Shown here: positions 1 through 9,745 of the stretch, piece after piece | How the letters are laid out: the number at the start of each line of letters is the position of its first letter | Numbering within the stretch: position 1 is the first letter of the stretch | Assembly: GCF_900109885.1 (NCBI RefSeq) | Contig: NZ_FOBS01000009.1 | Span: forward strand, 58,459-122,458 | Length of the DNA: 64,000 nt | Reading direction: 5' to 3' | Source: Syntrophus gentianae | Lineage (GTDB): Bacteria; Desulfobacterota; Syntrophia; Syntrophales; Syntrophaceae | Made by a program: the position numbers and the translations under genes | The notes under the pieces: generated by a model | What the model saw: only the letters and a program-made list of their open reading frames with translations | The model's database searches: none | Told to the model about the DNA's origin: nothing

Positions 1-558
1 GAGATCCGTGAAGCCAAAAGAATCTTCAATGATGTCATGAGAGACCTGATCGAGGAAGATGTGCCCATCGGGCGCGACATTGAAATCGGGGTCATGATTG
101 AAGTGCCGTCAGCGGGCATCGTTGCGGAAGAATTGGCGAGGGAGGTTGATTTCTTCAGTATCGGAACCAACGATCTAATTCAGTACGTTCTTGCCATCGA
201 CCGGATCAATGAGCGCGTCGGTTATCTCTATGAGCCGCTTCATCCTGCCGTATTGAGATTGATCCGCCATATCACCCGTGCCGGTCACAGCAACGGCATC
301 CGGGTAGCGATGTGCGGTGAAATGGCCGGGGAACCCGTTTATGCCCTCATTCTTCTTGGTCTTGAACTGGATGAACTGAGTATGAATCCCCTGGGGATTC
401 CGCGAATGAAGAAAATCATCCAGAATTCCACCTTGCAGGAATCCCGTGAGCTGCTGGACAAAGTCCTGAAATTACATTCTGCGACGGAAATACGCGATTA
501 TGTGGAACATTATATGAGACAGCGATTTCCGGAGGAATTTCCCGGCAATGAGCAATAA
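1..558 (+). CDS. ptsI: PTS enzyme I (phosphoenolpyruvate-protein phosphotransferase), C-terminal part
   Basis: The reading frame is open from the first base, so this is the 3' end of a gene that begins outside the window; about 185 residues are present. It is the end of the PEP-binding TIM-barrel domain of enzyme I, which takes phosphate from PEP and passes it to HPr. Visible family motifs are IEVPSAG, the segment FFSIGTNDLIQY, and VAMCGEMAG, whose Cys matches the active-site cysteine of the family. Homologous PEP-utilising enzymes (PEP synthase, PPDK) share the barrel, but spacing and the short C-terminus after MCGEMAG fit enzyme I. Stop TAA at 556-558. A weak CCGG-stem hairpin (559-573) follows. 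No HPr gene is visible. Confidence 0.9.
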   Translation, partial: EIREAKRIFNDVMRDLIEEDVPIGRDIEIGVMIEVPSAGIVAEELAREVDFFSIGTNDLIQYVLAIDRINERVGYLYEPLHPAVLRLIRHITRAGHSNGIRVAMCGEMAGEPVYALILLGLELDELSMNPLGIPRMKKIIQNSTLQESRELLDKVLKLHSATEIRDYVEHYMRQRFPEEFPGNEQ

Positions 559-604
559 CCCGGCGATTCCGGGGTAAAATTCCCTTTGTTTCTTCAAGTC
601 GGAA

Positions 605-952
605 TTACTTGCCAGGCACTATAAGTCCCGATTCCTGCTGACGCTGGTACTCCCTGGCCTCGGAGATCATCCGCTTGAATGCCTCTTCCATCGCCTGCGG
701 GAATTTCCCCATGGCTTCCACCAGGGATTTCGCCTCAATAGGACCCTGAATAGGCAGGGGGCCTTTCGGAGACATGACCTGGGCCTGACCCATAAAGAGG
801 GGCACTCGGGTGGAATCCGGCGTGCCATCGGGCTTTACGGGGACCAGCATCCGGATTGCCCCGACGTTCAGATCGGTGAAGGACTCTTCCCGATACAGGT
901 TGTTCTGGTTGAATTGAGTTTCCTTCACTGGTTTTTCCTCAAAATTGTTCAC
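605..952 (-). CDS. Conserved hypothetical small cytoplasmic protein
   Basis: 115 residues with a GTG start at 952, supported by an AGGGGAA Shine-Dalgarno about 7 nt upstream. No signal peptide or membrane segment. The N-terminal 25 residues are polar and Asn/Glu-rich. The middle has a beta-rich stretch (IRMLVPVKPDG, VPLFMGQAQV) and the C-terminal third is a predicted helix (AMEEAFKRMISEAREYQRQQ). I do not recognise a named domain. Composition, codon use and a good start argue that it is a real gene. It is convergent with ptsI and lies downstream of eno on the same strand, but a hairpin at 1121-1162 probably separates it from eno. Function unknown. Confidence 0.7.
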   Translation of the reverse strand: MNNFEEKPVKETQFNQNNLYREESFTDLNVGAIRMLVPVKPDGTPDSTRVPLFMGQAQVMSPKGPLPIQGPIEAKSLVEAMGKFPQAMEEAFKRMISEAREYQRQQESGLIVPGK

Positions 953-1120
953 GAATTATTCCCCTTCATCTATAGTTGTTGATTCCTGAGATTCCTGCGG
1001 TTGACATGAAAACGCAGATTGCCGGCTGGAAAGGCCCGATGGTGAAGGTCAACCCTAAAGAAAAGTTCAAGGTCCGTCAAGAAATTTTCAATTCAGGGAA
1101 TACGGTTTTTATACAAAACA

Positions 1121-1162
1121 TGAACCCTGAACGAGGGAGAAGTATCCCGAATTCAGGGTTCA
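1121..1162 (-). terminator. Probable terminator of eno
   Basis: Inverted repeat with 11-bp perfect arms (TGAACCCTGAA at 1121-1131 and its complement at 1152-1162) and a 20-nt loop that itself contains a GGGA/TCCC pair. It lies about 55 bases beyond the eno stop. Read on the minus strand, the stem is followed by a T-rich stretch (TGTTTTGTAT). It could also be a plain palindromic repeat. Confidence 0.5.
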
Positions 1163-1216
1163 CGGAAGATTTCAATCATTGAGGAAGCGACTGCCTTTTC
1201 CGGTATGAAAGGCCCC

Positions 1217-2579
<1,363 letters not shown>

Positions 2580-2720
2580 GATAGATGAATTCCTTAAATT
2601 CATGAGGCAAATGAGAAAAGATCAAGATTCAGCGATGTTGAAATAAATTAAAGTGATTTTTCTGTTGCAATGGGGAAAGGGTATTGTTAAGCAGTTCCCA
2701 AAAAAGGAGCCGGTCCTGTT

Positions 2721-3173
2721 ATGCGCATCTTAGGTCTTGACTATGGAGAGAAGCGGATTGGCGTCGCCCTCTGCGATGAACTTGGATGGACGGCCCAGGC
2801 TCTGACCACGGTCATCAGGAAATCCTGGCGAAGGGATGTCGGGTCCATTGCCGCTCTCGTCGAGGCTTATGGCGTGGAGAAAATCGTCATCGGTTACCCC
2901 CTGCGACTTGACGGTACGGAGGGAATCCAATGTGAAAAGGTCCTCCGTTTCGCCCGCCGTCTGGAGGCTGCCCTGGGCATTCCGATTGTTTCCTGGGATG
3001 AAACCCTGACGACGAAGGAGGCGGAAGAAATCCTGGCCCGGTCCGGGGTCCACCCAAAAAAACGAAGGGCGGTTGTGGACCGGCTGGCGGCCAGTCTGAT
3101 TCTTCAATCCTACCTGGATGCGCTTCCGAAAGAAGAGAAGTTCCCGGATGCCGGCGCTGAAGATTGCCCATGA
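2721..3173 (+). CDS. ruvX: YqgF/RuvX-type Holliday junction resolvase-like nuclease
   Basis: 150 residues with an RNase H-like fold. The family processes pre-16S rRNA and has been described as a putative Holliday junction resolvase. Evidence: the N-terminal ILGLDYGEKRIGVALCDE with the first catalytic Asp, VIGYPLRLDGT in the middle, WDETLTTKEAE with the second acidic site, and a C-terminal VDRLAASLILQSYLD. The ATG at 2721 has an AAAAAGGAG Shine-Dalgarno. The stop TGA (3171-3173) overlaps the ATG of mltG, so the two are translationally coupled. Confidence 0.93.
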   Translation: MRILGLDYGEKRIGVALCDELGWTAQALTTVIRKSWRRDVGSIAALVEAYGVEKIVIGYPLRLDGTEGIQCEKVLRFARRLEAALGIPIVSWDETLTTKEAEEILARSGVHPKKRRAVVDRLAASLILQSYLDALPKEEKFPDAGAEDCP

Positions 3174-4192
3174 GAAGAAAAAAAAGAAGTAAGAGAAAAG
3201 TCCTGCTGATACGTTTCCTGCTGATCCTGGCTTATTTCACGATGGGCTGGTTTCTCCTTTATATCGACCGGCCGGTGGATCCGGATCTTCCCTCGAAAAA
3301 AGTGAGGATTCTGCCGGGAACGGGATTCTTCGAGGTGGTGGGCAAGCTTCAGCAGGAGGGACTCGTCCGTAACCCGCCGTTTTTTACCCTGCTGATTTTG
3401 ACAAAGGGCGCCGCACGGCATTTAAGGTCAGGAGCCTATACCTTTTCCGGAAAGATGACCCCCCTGGCCATCGTCAATAAACTCTCCCGCGGTGAAATTG
3501 ATGTCTGCAGGATCACGATTCATGAAGATATGAATTTGAAGGAAATCGCCGTCCATTTGGCCAAGTTGCACCTTGTTGACGAGAAGAAATTTCTGTCCCT
3601 GGCGGAAGACAGGACTTTTTTGAGGAGCCTGGGCATTGAAGAGGGCAGTGCCGAAGGCTATCTTTATCCGGATACCTATTTCTTCGACGACGTCGTCAGC
3701 CCGGAAGAGCTGATCCGCCGCATCGTAGGCCAGTTCTGGAGAGTCGTCAATCCGGAAATGCGCGATAAGGCCCGTCAGATGGGCATGACCATGAACCAAT
3801 TCGTCACGCTGGCTTCTCTCATCGGCAAGGAAACGGGCTATAGCGCTGAAAAGCCGCTTATTGCGGCGGTATTTTTTAACAGAATGAAGAAAGGCATGCG
3901 TCTTCAGAGCGATCCCACCGCAGTCTACCATATGGCCCCCTTCGAAGGCAGAATCACACGGCGACATCTGTTGACCCCAACCCCTCACAATACCTATTTC
4001 ATAAAAGGCCTGCCGCCGAGTCCTATTGCCAATCCTGGCAAAGATTCTCTCCTGGCGGCAATAAATCCCGCCAAAGTGGAGTATCTTTATTTTGTGTCCA
4101 ACGGAAGCGGGTCCCATCAGTTCTCATCCACTCTGGAAGAACATAATCGGTCTGTTCTAAGGTATCGACTTACAAAGGAAAAAGACGAGTGA
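3170..4192 (+). CDS. mltG: Endolytic murein transglycosylase MltG (YceG family)
   Basis: 340 residues. A basic N-terminus (RRKKRSKRK) and one membrane helix at about residues 10-28 anchor it in the inner membrane; the rest is periplasmic. It cuts nascent peptidoglycan glycan strands and sets their length. The conserved catalytic Glu221 lies in LIGKETGYS, followed by the family blocks NRMKKGMRLQSDPT and PHNTYFIKGLPPSPIANPG. The ATG at 3170 forms an ATGA overlap with ruvX; a TTG two codons upstream is possible but unnecessary. It sits just before the dcw promoter. Confidence 0.93.
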   Translation: MRRKKRSKRKVLLIRFLLILAYFTMGWFLLYIDRPVDPDLPSKKVRILPGTGFFEVVGKLQQEGLVRNPPFFTLLILTKGAARHLRSGAYTFSGKMTPLAIVNKLSRGEIDVCRITIHEDMNLKEIAVHLAKLHLVDEKKFLSLAEDRTFLRSLGIEEGSAEGYLYPDTYFFDDVVSPEELIRRIVGQFWRVVNPEMRDKARQMGMTMNQFVTLASLIGKETGYSAEKPLIAAVFFNRMKKGMRLQSDPTAVYHMAPFEGRITRRHLLTPTPHNTYFIKGLPPSPIANPGKDSLLAAINPAKVEYLYFVSNGSGSHQFSSTLEEHNRSVLRYRLTKEKDE

Positions 4193-4199
4193 TTTTTTC

Positions 4200-4228
4200 T
4201 TGACAAACCGGAATCCCCCCTTTATATT
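4200..4228 (+). promoter_or_regulatory. Sigma70 promoter of the dcw cluster (Pmra)
   Basis: Consensus TTGACA (4200-4205), a 17-bp spacer and TATATT (4223-4228), giving transcription from about 4235. It lies directly after mltG and about 48 bp before the mraZ start. This is one of the best promoter matches in the window. Confidence 0.8.
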
Positions 4229-4234
4229 TGACCT

Positions 4235-4270
4235 GAAGTGGAGCAAAGTGGCTCGAAGTGGATGGGAGGG
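4235..4270 (+). promoter_or_regulatory. MraZ operator: three tandem boxes with 10-bp period
   Basis: The core AAGTGG recurs at 4236-4241, 4246-4251 (as AAGTGG after AA) and 4256-4261, exactly 10 bp apart; a degenerate GGGAGG follows at 4264-4269. MraZ of E. coli and Mycoplasma is known to bind TGGG-type boxes with 5-nt spacers just before its own gene. The position (from +1, before the mraZ start) and the helical-turn spacing match autoregulation. The exact box sequence here (AGTGG) is a variant. Confidence 0.7.
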
Positions 4271-4275
4271 GCGCG

Positions 4276-4722
4276 GTGGCCGGTTTTCGGGGAGAATATT
4301 CCCATACCATTGATGAAAAAGGACGGATCATTTTCCCGGCAAAGTTTCGTGAGGTTTTGGCGGCGGACTATGACAATCGCCTGATCATCGCGAAATGGGA
4401 TGGTTATCTCATGGTCTTCCCCGAAAAGGAATGGTCGCTTCTCGAAGACAAAATCCGGCAGGCCTCTCTGCTGAATAAGAGATCCAGAGACTTTCAACGT
4501 TTTTTTATGGCCGGCGCCGTCAGCTGCACGATTGATAATCAGGGCCGGGTCCTCATTCCTCCGAATCTTCGTACTTACGCAAACCTTGAAAAGGATATTG
4601 TCCTCGCCGGCATGTTGCGGGTTATTGAAATCTGGAACAGAGACCTCTATGAAAAGAATTGTCAGAATACATCGGAGAATCTCGACGATTACGGCGAGTA
4701 CATAACGGAACTCGGGCTCTGA
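4276..4722 (+). CDS. mraZ: Transcriptional regulator MraZ
   Basis: 148 residues with two SpoVT/AbrB-like repeats. The first runs [23 protein letters not shown] and the second carries [15 protein letters not shown]. MraZ forms ring oligomers that bind direct repeats before mraZ and tune the dcw operon. The GTG at 4276 is chosen because it begins just before the conserved FRG.Y..TID block and has GGGAGGGG 5-8 nt upstream; a GTG at 4258 lies inside the operator boxes and would add six residues. It is the first gene of the dcw cluster. The C-terminus ([18 protein letters not shown]) is unremarkable. Confidence 0.93.
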   Translation: MAGFRGEYSHTIDEKGRIIFPAKFREVLAADYDNRLIIAKWDGYLMVFPEKEWSLLEDKIRQASLLNKRSRDFQRFFMAGAVSCTIDNQGRVLIPPNLRTYANLEKDIVLAGMLRVIEIWNRDLYEKNCQNTSENLDDYGEYITELGL

Positions 4723-4724
4723 GA

Positions 4725-5672
4725 ATGCTTGTCGAAAGGGATGCCTATCATGAACCCGTACTCCTTGAAGAAGCCGTTGCTTCCCTGAACTGCCGCAGTG
4801 GAGGCGTCTACGTTGACGGAACGGTGGGCGGCGGAGGGCATGCCGGGCTCATTCTGGAAAGATCCGCTCCGGATGGTTTTCTTCTGGGGATGGATGTCGA
4901 CAGTGAGGCCCTGGAGGCTGCAGAGAAGCATCTGATGGATTTCGGCCGGAGAAAGCACCTTGTCAAAGCGAATTATGCCAACATACGGGAAGTGCTTACG
5001 GACCAGGATATCTCCAAAGTCGACGGCATTTTACTCGATCTCGGGGTATCCTCCCATCAGCTGGATACGGCGGAACGGGGATTCAGTTTTCTCCATGAGG
5101 CACCGCTGGATATGCGCATGGACCCTCAATCCGGTCGGAGCGCCTATGATGTCGTCAATGCCTGTTCTGAACGAGAATTGAAGGAAATCATAAGGCAGTA
5201 CGGAGAAGAAATCATGGCAGGACGGATTGCACGGGCGATTGCCGCAAAGCGGAAAGAGGCTCCGATTCGGACAACGACACGGCTTGCAGCCATTGTTGTC
5301 GGTGCGTTGCCGGGTTCTGCCCGGCACAAGAAAATCCATCCGGCAACCCGAACTTTCCAGGCCCTCCGGATTTACGTTAATAACGAGCTTGCCAACCTTT
5401 ACCGTGCCATTCAAAGCGGCACCGACTGCCTTAAGTCAGGCGGCCGATTCTCCATTATCTCCTTTCACTCCCTGGAGGACGGCATTGTCAAAAATAGTTT
5501 CCGTTCTTTGGAGAAGGGATGTATCTGCCCGACCGATATGCCCTTTTGTTCCTGTGGCCAAAGCCCTCGGCTGAAAGTTGTGAGCAGAAAACCCGTCTCG
5601 CCTTCAAATGAAGAAGTGGCGGCCAATCCCCGGGCACGAAGTGCGAGACTGCGAACTGCGGAAAGGATCTAG
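4725..5672 (+). CDS. rsmH: 16S rRNA (cytosine-N4) methyltransferase RsmH (MraW)
   Basis: 315 residues. It methylates N4 of C1402 of 16S rRNA using S-adenosylmethionine. Family blocks: HEPVLLEEAV near the start, the SAM-binding YVDGTVGGGGHAG, DGILLDLGVSSHQLD, GFSF..EAPLDMRMD, RTFQALRIYVNNEL and SIISFHSLEDGIVK. The ATG at 4725 lies 2 nt after the mraZ stop and gives the usual short lead; the open frame extends upstream over mraZ but without support. Second gene of the dcw cluster, as in most bacteria. Confidence 0.95.
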   Translation: MLVERDAYHEPVLLEEAVASLNCRSGGVYVDGTVGGGGHAGLILERSAPDGFLLGMDVDSEALEAAEKHLMDFGRRKHLVKANYANIREVLTDQDISKVDGILLDLGVSSHQLDTAERGFSFLHEAPLDMRMDPQSGRSAYDVVNACSERELKEIIRQYGEEIMAGRIARAIAAKRKEAPIRTTTRLAAIVVGALPGSARHKKIHPATRTFQALRIYVNNELANLYRAIQSGTDCLKSGGRFSIISFHSLEDGIVKNSFRSLEKGCICPTDMPFCSCGQSPRLKVVSRKPVSPSNEEVAANPRARSARLRTAERI

Positions 5673-5675
5673 CGC

Positions 5676-6023
5676 TTGCCGATCGACGAAACTCAGGACA
5701 TGTCTCTCCCGCCGGAATTGCCGGAGGAGGAAAAATCAAAGGGGGTGAAATACGCTCCCTTGATCATCGCGGCCTTTGTTCTGATGGGCGTGGCTCTGAT
5801 ATATGTCTGGTCTCATCTCCGGATGACGGGTCTGGAGTATAAGATCGCCGAGGAGATGACTCGCAGGGAGCAACTCCTGGAAGAACAACGTCAGTTGAAG
5901 GTTGAGATCGCGACGCTCAAGGCGCCGAATCGCATTGAGACGATAGTGAAAGAGAAGTTGCAGATGATTTATCCTCAAAGAGAACAGATCATCCATCTTG
6001 GAGAAAGCGTGAAGAAACGATGA
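5676..6023 (+). CDS. ftsL: Cell division protein FtsL-like
   Basis: 115 residues. A polar, acidic N-terminal tail of about 25 residues is followed by one membrane helix (about residues 28-47, YAPLIIAAFVLMGVALIYVW) and a periplasmic coiled coil of Glu/Leu/Lys heptads (about 50-85). This is the bitopic FtsL/DivIC layout, and the place between rsmH and ftsI is the canonical one. FtsL joins FtsB and FtsQ to activate septal FtsWI. The start is TTG 5676, with AAAGGA upstream; ATG 5700 would also keep the helix but has a poor ribosome site. The stop overlaps the ftsI start (ATGA). Confidence 0.85.
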   Translation: MPIDETQDMSLPPELPEEEKSKGVKYAPLIIAAFVLMGVALIYVWSHLRMTGLEYKIAEEMTRREQLLEEQRQLKVEIATLKAPNRIETIVKEKLQMIYPQREQIIHLGESVKKR

Positions 6024-8026
6024 ACACGGAATCTTTGAAATGGCTGAGATTTCGACTGGTGACATTGCTGGTCTTTTTTGTCGTTTTATTCGTCGCCCTT
6101 TTTTCAAGGGCGATTCATCTGCAGATCATGTCCGGCAAAGCGTTGAAGGAACTCGCGGAGAGGCAGCACACCAAGACCCTCCAACTGCCGCCGGAGCGGG
6201 GGATCATCTTCGATCGGAATGGTGAAAAAATCGCGGCGAGTCTGCAGGTTGATTCGGTCTGTGCGGATCCCTCAAAGATGGCCCGCCCTGCGGATGTAGC
6301 CGTCCGGGTGACCTCTCTTCTCAATGTTGATCGCCAGGACGTAATGAAAAAGCTTCTCCATTCGAAGAGATTCTGCTGGATCGCCCGCAGAATTCCGTCC
6401 GAACAGGCCCGGCAGGTGGAGGAGGCGAACATAGAGGGGATTTTCCTGGTCAAGGAACCCAAGAGATTTTATCCTAATGGGGAACTGGCCAGCCAGTTGG
6501 TTGGCTTGGTCGGTTTGGATTCGGTGGGGCTGGAAGGGCTGGAAATCAAGTATGATCAGTATCTTAAAGGTACACCGGAAAAGCTGGTCTGGACCAGGGA
6601 CGCAAAGGGAAAAATGCTTTTCCCCCGGGTGGAAAAAGCCTCGGTTTCGTCCGACGAAAGTGTAAACCTTGTTCTCACCATCGACAGCAGGATTCAGCAT
6701 CTTGTCGAATCTCAGCTCAAAGCGGCTGTTCAGGAAAAGGGAGCCAAGGGGGGGCTGGCGATTGTGATGGATCCAAAGACCGGCGAAATCCTGGCCATGG
6801 CCAATTCTCCGGGGTTCGATCCCAATGCCTTGCTGACCGTTTCTCTGGAGAATAAAAAGAACAAAGTCGTTACGGATTGCTTTGACCCCGGTTCCACCTT
6901 CAAACCTTTCCTTGTTGCTGCTGCCCTTGAAGAAGGGGCTGTACGGGAAAGCGATCGCTTCTTTTGCGAAAACGGGGCCTATGCCATTGCCAACCGGGTT
7001 ATTCATGAAGCCAAGCGCAAACGCCACGGCGTGCTGACGGTTCATGATATTCTTAAATACTCCAGCAACATAGGATCGGTAAAGATAGCGGAAAAGCTGG
7101 GAAAAGAGAAATTTTACGAATATATCCGCAACTTTGGTTTCGGAGCGAAGACAGGGATCGATCTTCCGGGGGAAATTCCAGGCTTGCTCCGTCCCGTCAA
7201 TGACTGGACACGGGTCGATGCGGCCACGATCGCCTTCGGCCAGGGAATCTCCGTCACGGCCATTCAGCTCATCACCGCCCTTTCCACGATCGCCAATCAG
7301 GGAACCATGATGAAGCCCCATGTCGTCCGGGCTCTCGTGGACAAAAAGGGACAGATCATCCACGAATATTCGCCGACCGCCGTCAGGCGGGTCATATCCC
7401 CGGATACCGCCAGGCGTCTGACTGCCATCATGACCGATATTGTCGGCCAGGAGGACGGCACGGGGAAGAATGCCCGGATAGAAAGCGTATCCGTTGCCGG
7501 GAAGACGGGGACCTCGCAGAAATATGATTCTGCCCGGCATGCTTACTCATCGGAACGGGTCAAAACGTCTTTTATGGGGTTTTTCCCGGCGGAAAATCCC
7601 CAGGTTGCGATTCTGGTCATTCTTGACGAACCGCAGAAGGATCGATGGGGTGGCGTAGCTTCCGCTCCTGTTTTCAAGGCCATTGGAGAACAGATCCTGA
7701 CCTGCTTTAAACCCTATATTCGTCCCAATCCTCTCCCTGAAACGGACCGGGAAGAGAATACGGGGGTAAAGCTGAAGCTGGTTAACGCCTCTGCTTCCAG
7801 TGATCTCTCCGCCCCCGTGGCGGCAACGGGCATGGCGGGGAATGATGAATCCTTAATGCCGGATTTTGTGGGTCTCAGTATCCGGGATGTCCTCCGAAAA
7901 GCGAGGCAGAGGGGCATTGAAATCAAGGTGGCGGGCAATGGCTGGGCGACGCAGCAGCGGCCGGCGCCCGGTACGCCGATTACACGGACTACTGCTTGTT
8001 CTGTCCTCTTCAGCCACGGGAATTGA
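6020..8026 (+). CDS. ftsI: Septal peptidoglycan transpeptidase FtsI (class B PBP) with C-terminal PASTA domain
   Basis: 668 residues. One N-terminal membrane helix (about 13-33), a PBP dimerisation domain (about 50-220) and a transpeptidase domain (about 245-570). The three penicillin-binding motifs are S292-T-F-K295, S348-S-N350 and K495-T-G497. It crosslinks septal peptidoglycan as partner of FtsW. After a Pro/Ser-rich linker the last about 60 residues (MPDFVGLSIRDVLRKARQRG onward) form one PASTA domain, as in SpoVD-like PBPs; E. coli FtsI lacks it. The ATG at 6020 overlaps the ftsL stop. murE follows after a short gap. Confidence 0.95.
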   Translation: MNTESLKWLRFRLVTLLVFFVVLFVALFSRAIHLQIMSGKALKELAERQHTKTLQLPPERGIIFDRNGEKIAASLQVDSVCADPSKMARPADVAVRVTSLLNVDRQDVMKKLLHSKRFCWIARRIPSEQARQVEEANIEGIFLVKEPKRFYPNGELASQLVGLVGLDSVGLEGLEIKYDQYLKGTPEKLVWTRDAKGKMLFPRVEKASVSSDESVNLVLTIDSRIQHLVESQLKAAVQEKGAKGGLAIVMDPKTGEILAMANSPGFDPNALLTVSLENKKNKVVTDCFDPGSTFKPFLVAAALEEGAVRESDRFFCENGAYAIANRVIHEAKRKRHGVLTVHDILKYSSNIGSVKIAEKLGKEKFYEYIRNFGFGAKTGIDLPGEIPGLLRPVNDWTRVDAATIAFGQGISVTAIQLITALSTIANQGTMMKPHVVRALVDKKGQIIHEYSPTAVRRVISPDTARRLTAIMTDIVGQEDGTGKNARIESVSVAGKTGTSQKYDSARHAYSSERVKTSFMGFFPAENPQVAILVILDEPQKDRWGGVASAPVFKAIGEQILTCFKPYIRPNPLPETDREENTGVKLKLVNASASSDLSAPVAATGMAGNDESLMPDFVGLSIRDVLRKARQRGIEIKVAGNGWATQQRPAPGTPITRTTACSVLFSHGN

Positions 8027-8043
8027 ATAAAGGACTGTAGAAA

Positions 8044-9585
8044 ATGAATCTTTCAGTCTTATTGGAAGGAATCGATGTCCTGGGGATTTCCGGTCCTGCG
8101 GACAAAGGGATGGACGTGACTTCCCTGTGCTACAATTCCCGGCATTGTTCCCAGAATTCCCTTTTTGTAGCGGTAACGGGGCTTAAAGCCGATGGCCATG
8201 ATTATATCGATGATGCGGTCCGTCGTGGTGCAAAGGTTGTGGTCTGCGAAAGAGATGTCCCGACTTCTCCGGAGATCACACAGATTCGCGTGAAAAATGG
8301 GCGGAGAGCCCTCGGGCTTCTCGCGAGGACGTTCTGTGGAGACCCTTCGTCATCCCTCGTTGCGGTCGGCGTGGTGGGAACGAATGGAAAAACCACGATC
8401 ACTTATATCCTGGAATCTATTTTTTCGGTGGCTGGATTTTGCTGCGGCGTTCTGGGAACCGTCAATTACCGTTATTCCGGGCTCAAAATGGAAGCGCCCA
8501 ACACGACTCCGGAATCTCTGGATCTGCAGAGGATTCTACGGGATATGGCGGACAACGGCGTGACGCACGTCGTTGCAGAGGTATCCTCCCATGCCATTGA
8601 CCTTAGGCGTGTCGATGATTGTCATTTTGATCTGGGAATATTTACCAATCTCACCCAGGACCACCTGGATTACCACAAGACCATGGAAAATTATTACCAG
8701 GCGAAAAAACGTTTTTTTTCGGAAGTGCTGCCCGGCGGGGGGAAATTCCGCCGTCATTCCATGGTGGTGAATGTCGATGATCCGTGGGGTAAACGCCTGG
8801 TTCGGGAGGCTGGGGCTGCTAACCGGCCTCTTACCTTTGGGATCGAAGAGGATGCCCATATCCGCCCCTCATCTTTTGATCTTTCCCTGAATGGGATCAA
8901 AGCGGAAATAGCGGTAGGACCTGCCCGTTTCGAACTTGTCTCTCCTTTAATCGGTAAATTCAACCTGTCGAATGTCTTGGCCGCCGTTTCCGCAGCAATT
9001 GCTTTGCGTATCCCTGTTGAGGCCATCTGCCGGGGAGTTGCGCAGATGAACGCCGTTCCCGGCCGCCTGGAAAAGGTGAGCGGCTTGAATCAACCTCAGG
9101 TGTTTGTCGATTATGCCCACACCGACGATGCTCTGCGGCGGGTGCTTGAGAGTCTTTCCCCCTTCAAGAAGGGCAGGATTATCACGGTGTTTGGTTGTGG
9201 CGGCGATCGAGACCGGGGCAAGAGACCCCTCATGGGCAAAGTGGCGACAAATTACAGCGATCTGACGATCCTGACTTCGGATAATCCAAGATCGGAAGAT
9301 CCGCTGTCCATCATCGGGGATATCGAGGTCGGCATCAATCGTCAGTCCATCCCCAAGGGATCTCCGGAGGAGTTGTCTCTGGGGATGACCGGCAGGGGAT
9401 ATGTGGTGATCCCTGACCGGCGGGAAGCCATCGAAGCGGCAATCCGGTCTGCCAGGTCCTCCGATATCGTTCTCATTGCCGGGAAAGGACATGAAGATTA
9501 TCAGATCATCGGGGCGAATCGTCTCCATTTTGATGACCGCGAGATTGCAAAAGAAATCCTGGAGAGTTCATTTCAAGCAGACTGA
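8044..9585 (+). CDS. murE: UDP-N-acetylmuramoyl-L-alanyl-D-glutamate--2,6-diaminopimelate ligase
   Basis: 513 residues. It adds the third residue of the stem peptide using ATP. The P-loop is GTNGKTT with K116; the central domain carries the Mur-ligase segments TPESLDLQ, EVSSHA and FTNLTQDHLDYH. The C-terminal D413-N-P-R416 of DNPRSEDP is the recognised signature for meso-diaminopimelate specificity (Lys-adding enzymes differ here), so the cell wall is predicted to be of the DAP type. ATG 8044 starts 17 nt after ftsI. A 160-bp gap follows before murF. Confidence 0.95.
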   Translation: MNLSVLLEGIDVLGISGPADKGMDVTSLCYNSRHCSQNSLFVAVTGLKADGHDYIDDAVRRGAKVVVCERDVPTSPEITQIRVKNGRRALGLLARTFCGDPSSSLVAVGVVGTNGKTTITYILESIFSVAGFCCGVLGTVNYRYSGLKMEAPNTTPESLDLQRILRDMADNGVTHVVAEVSSHAIDLRRVDDCHFDLGIFTNLTQDHLDYHKTMENYYQAKKRFFSEVLPGGGKFRRHSMVVNVDDPWGKRLVREAGAANRPLTFGIEEDAHIRPSSFDLSLNGIKAEIAVGPARFELVSPLIGKFNLSNVLAAVSAAIALRIPVEAICRGVAQMNAVPGRLEKVSGLNQPQVFVDYAHTDDALRRVLESLSPFKKGRIITVFGCGGDRDRGKRPLMGKVATNYSDLTILTSDNPRSEDPLSIIGDIEVGINRQSIPKGSPEELSLGMTGRGYVVIPDRREAIEAAIRSARSSDIVLIAGKGHEDYQIIGANRLHFDDREIAKEILESSFQAD

Positions 9586-9745
9586 ATGATTCTAGTCGTC
9601 TTTTCGCCTGTCAGGGTGCATTTACTCTCAATAATCTGAAGAGATAAGATTTTTTGTCGAAGCAGGAATTTTAAAGGTCGTAATTGTTCTTCTTCCTGCT
9701 TTCAGGAATGGCAGGACATTTTACTACAGGGGTGGGGAGGTTTCT

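Noticed and set aside
976..1182. 68-residue plus-strand frame over the eno terminator
   Set aside because: It runs through the inverted repeat, lacks a ribosome site and has no domain-like sequence.
6272..7540. 422-residue antisense frame inside ftsI
   Set aside because: Long only because of high GC at third positions of ftsI; no start signal and no family match.
9710..9726. Sigma54-like TGGCAGG...TTTAC before murF
   Set aside because: Lacks the invariant GC at the -12 position.
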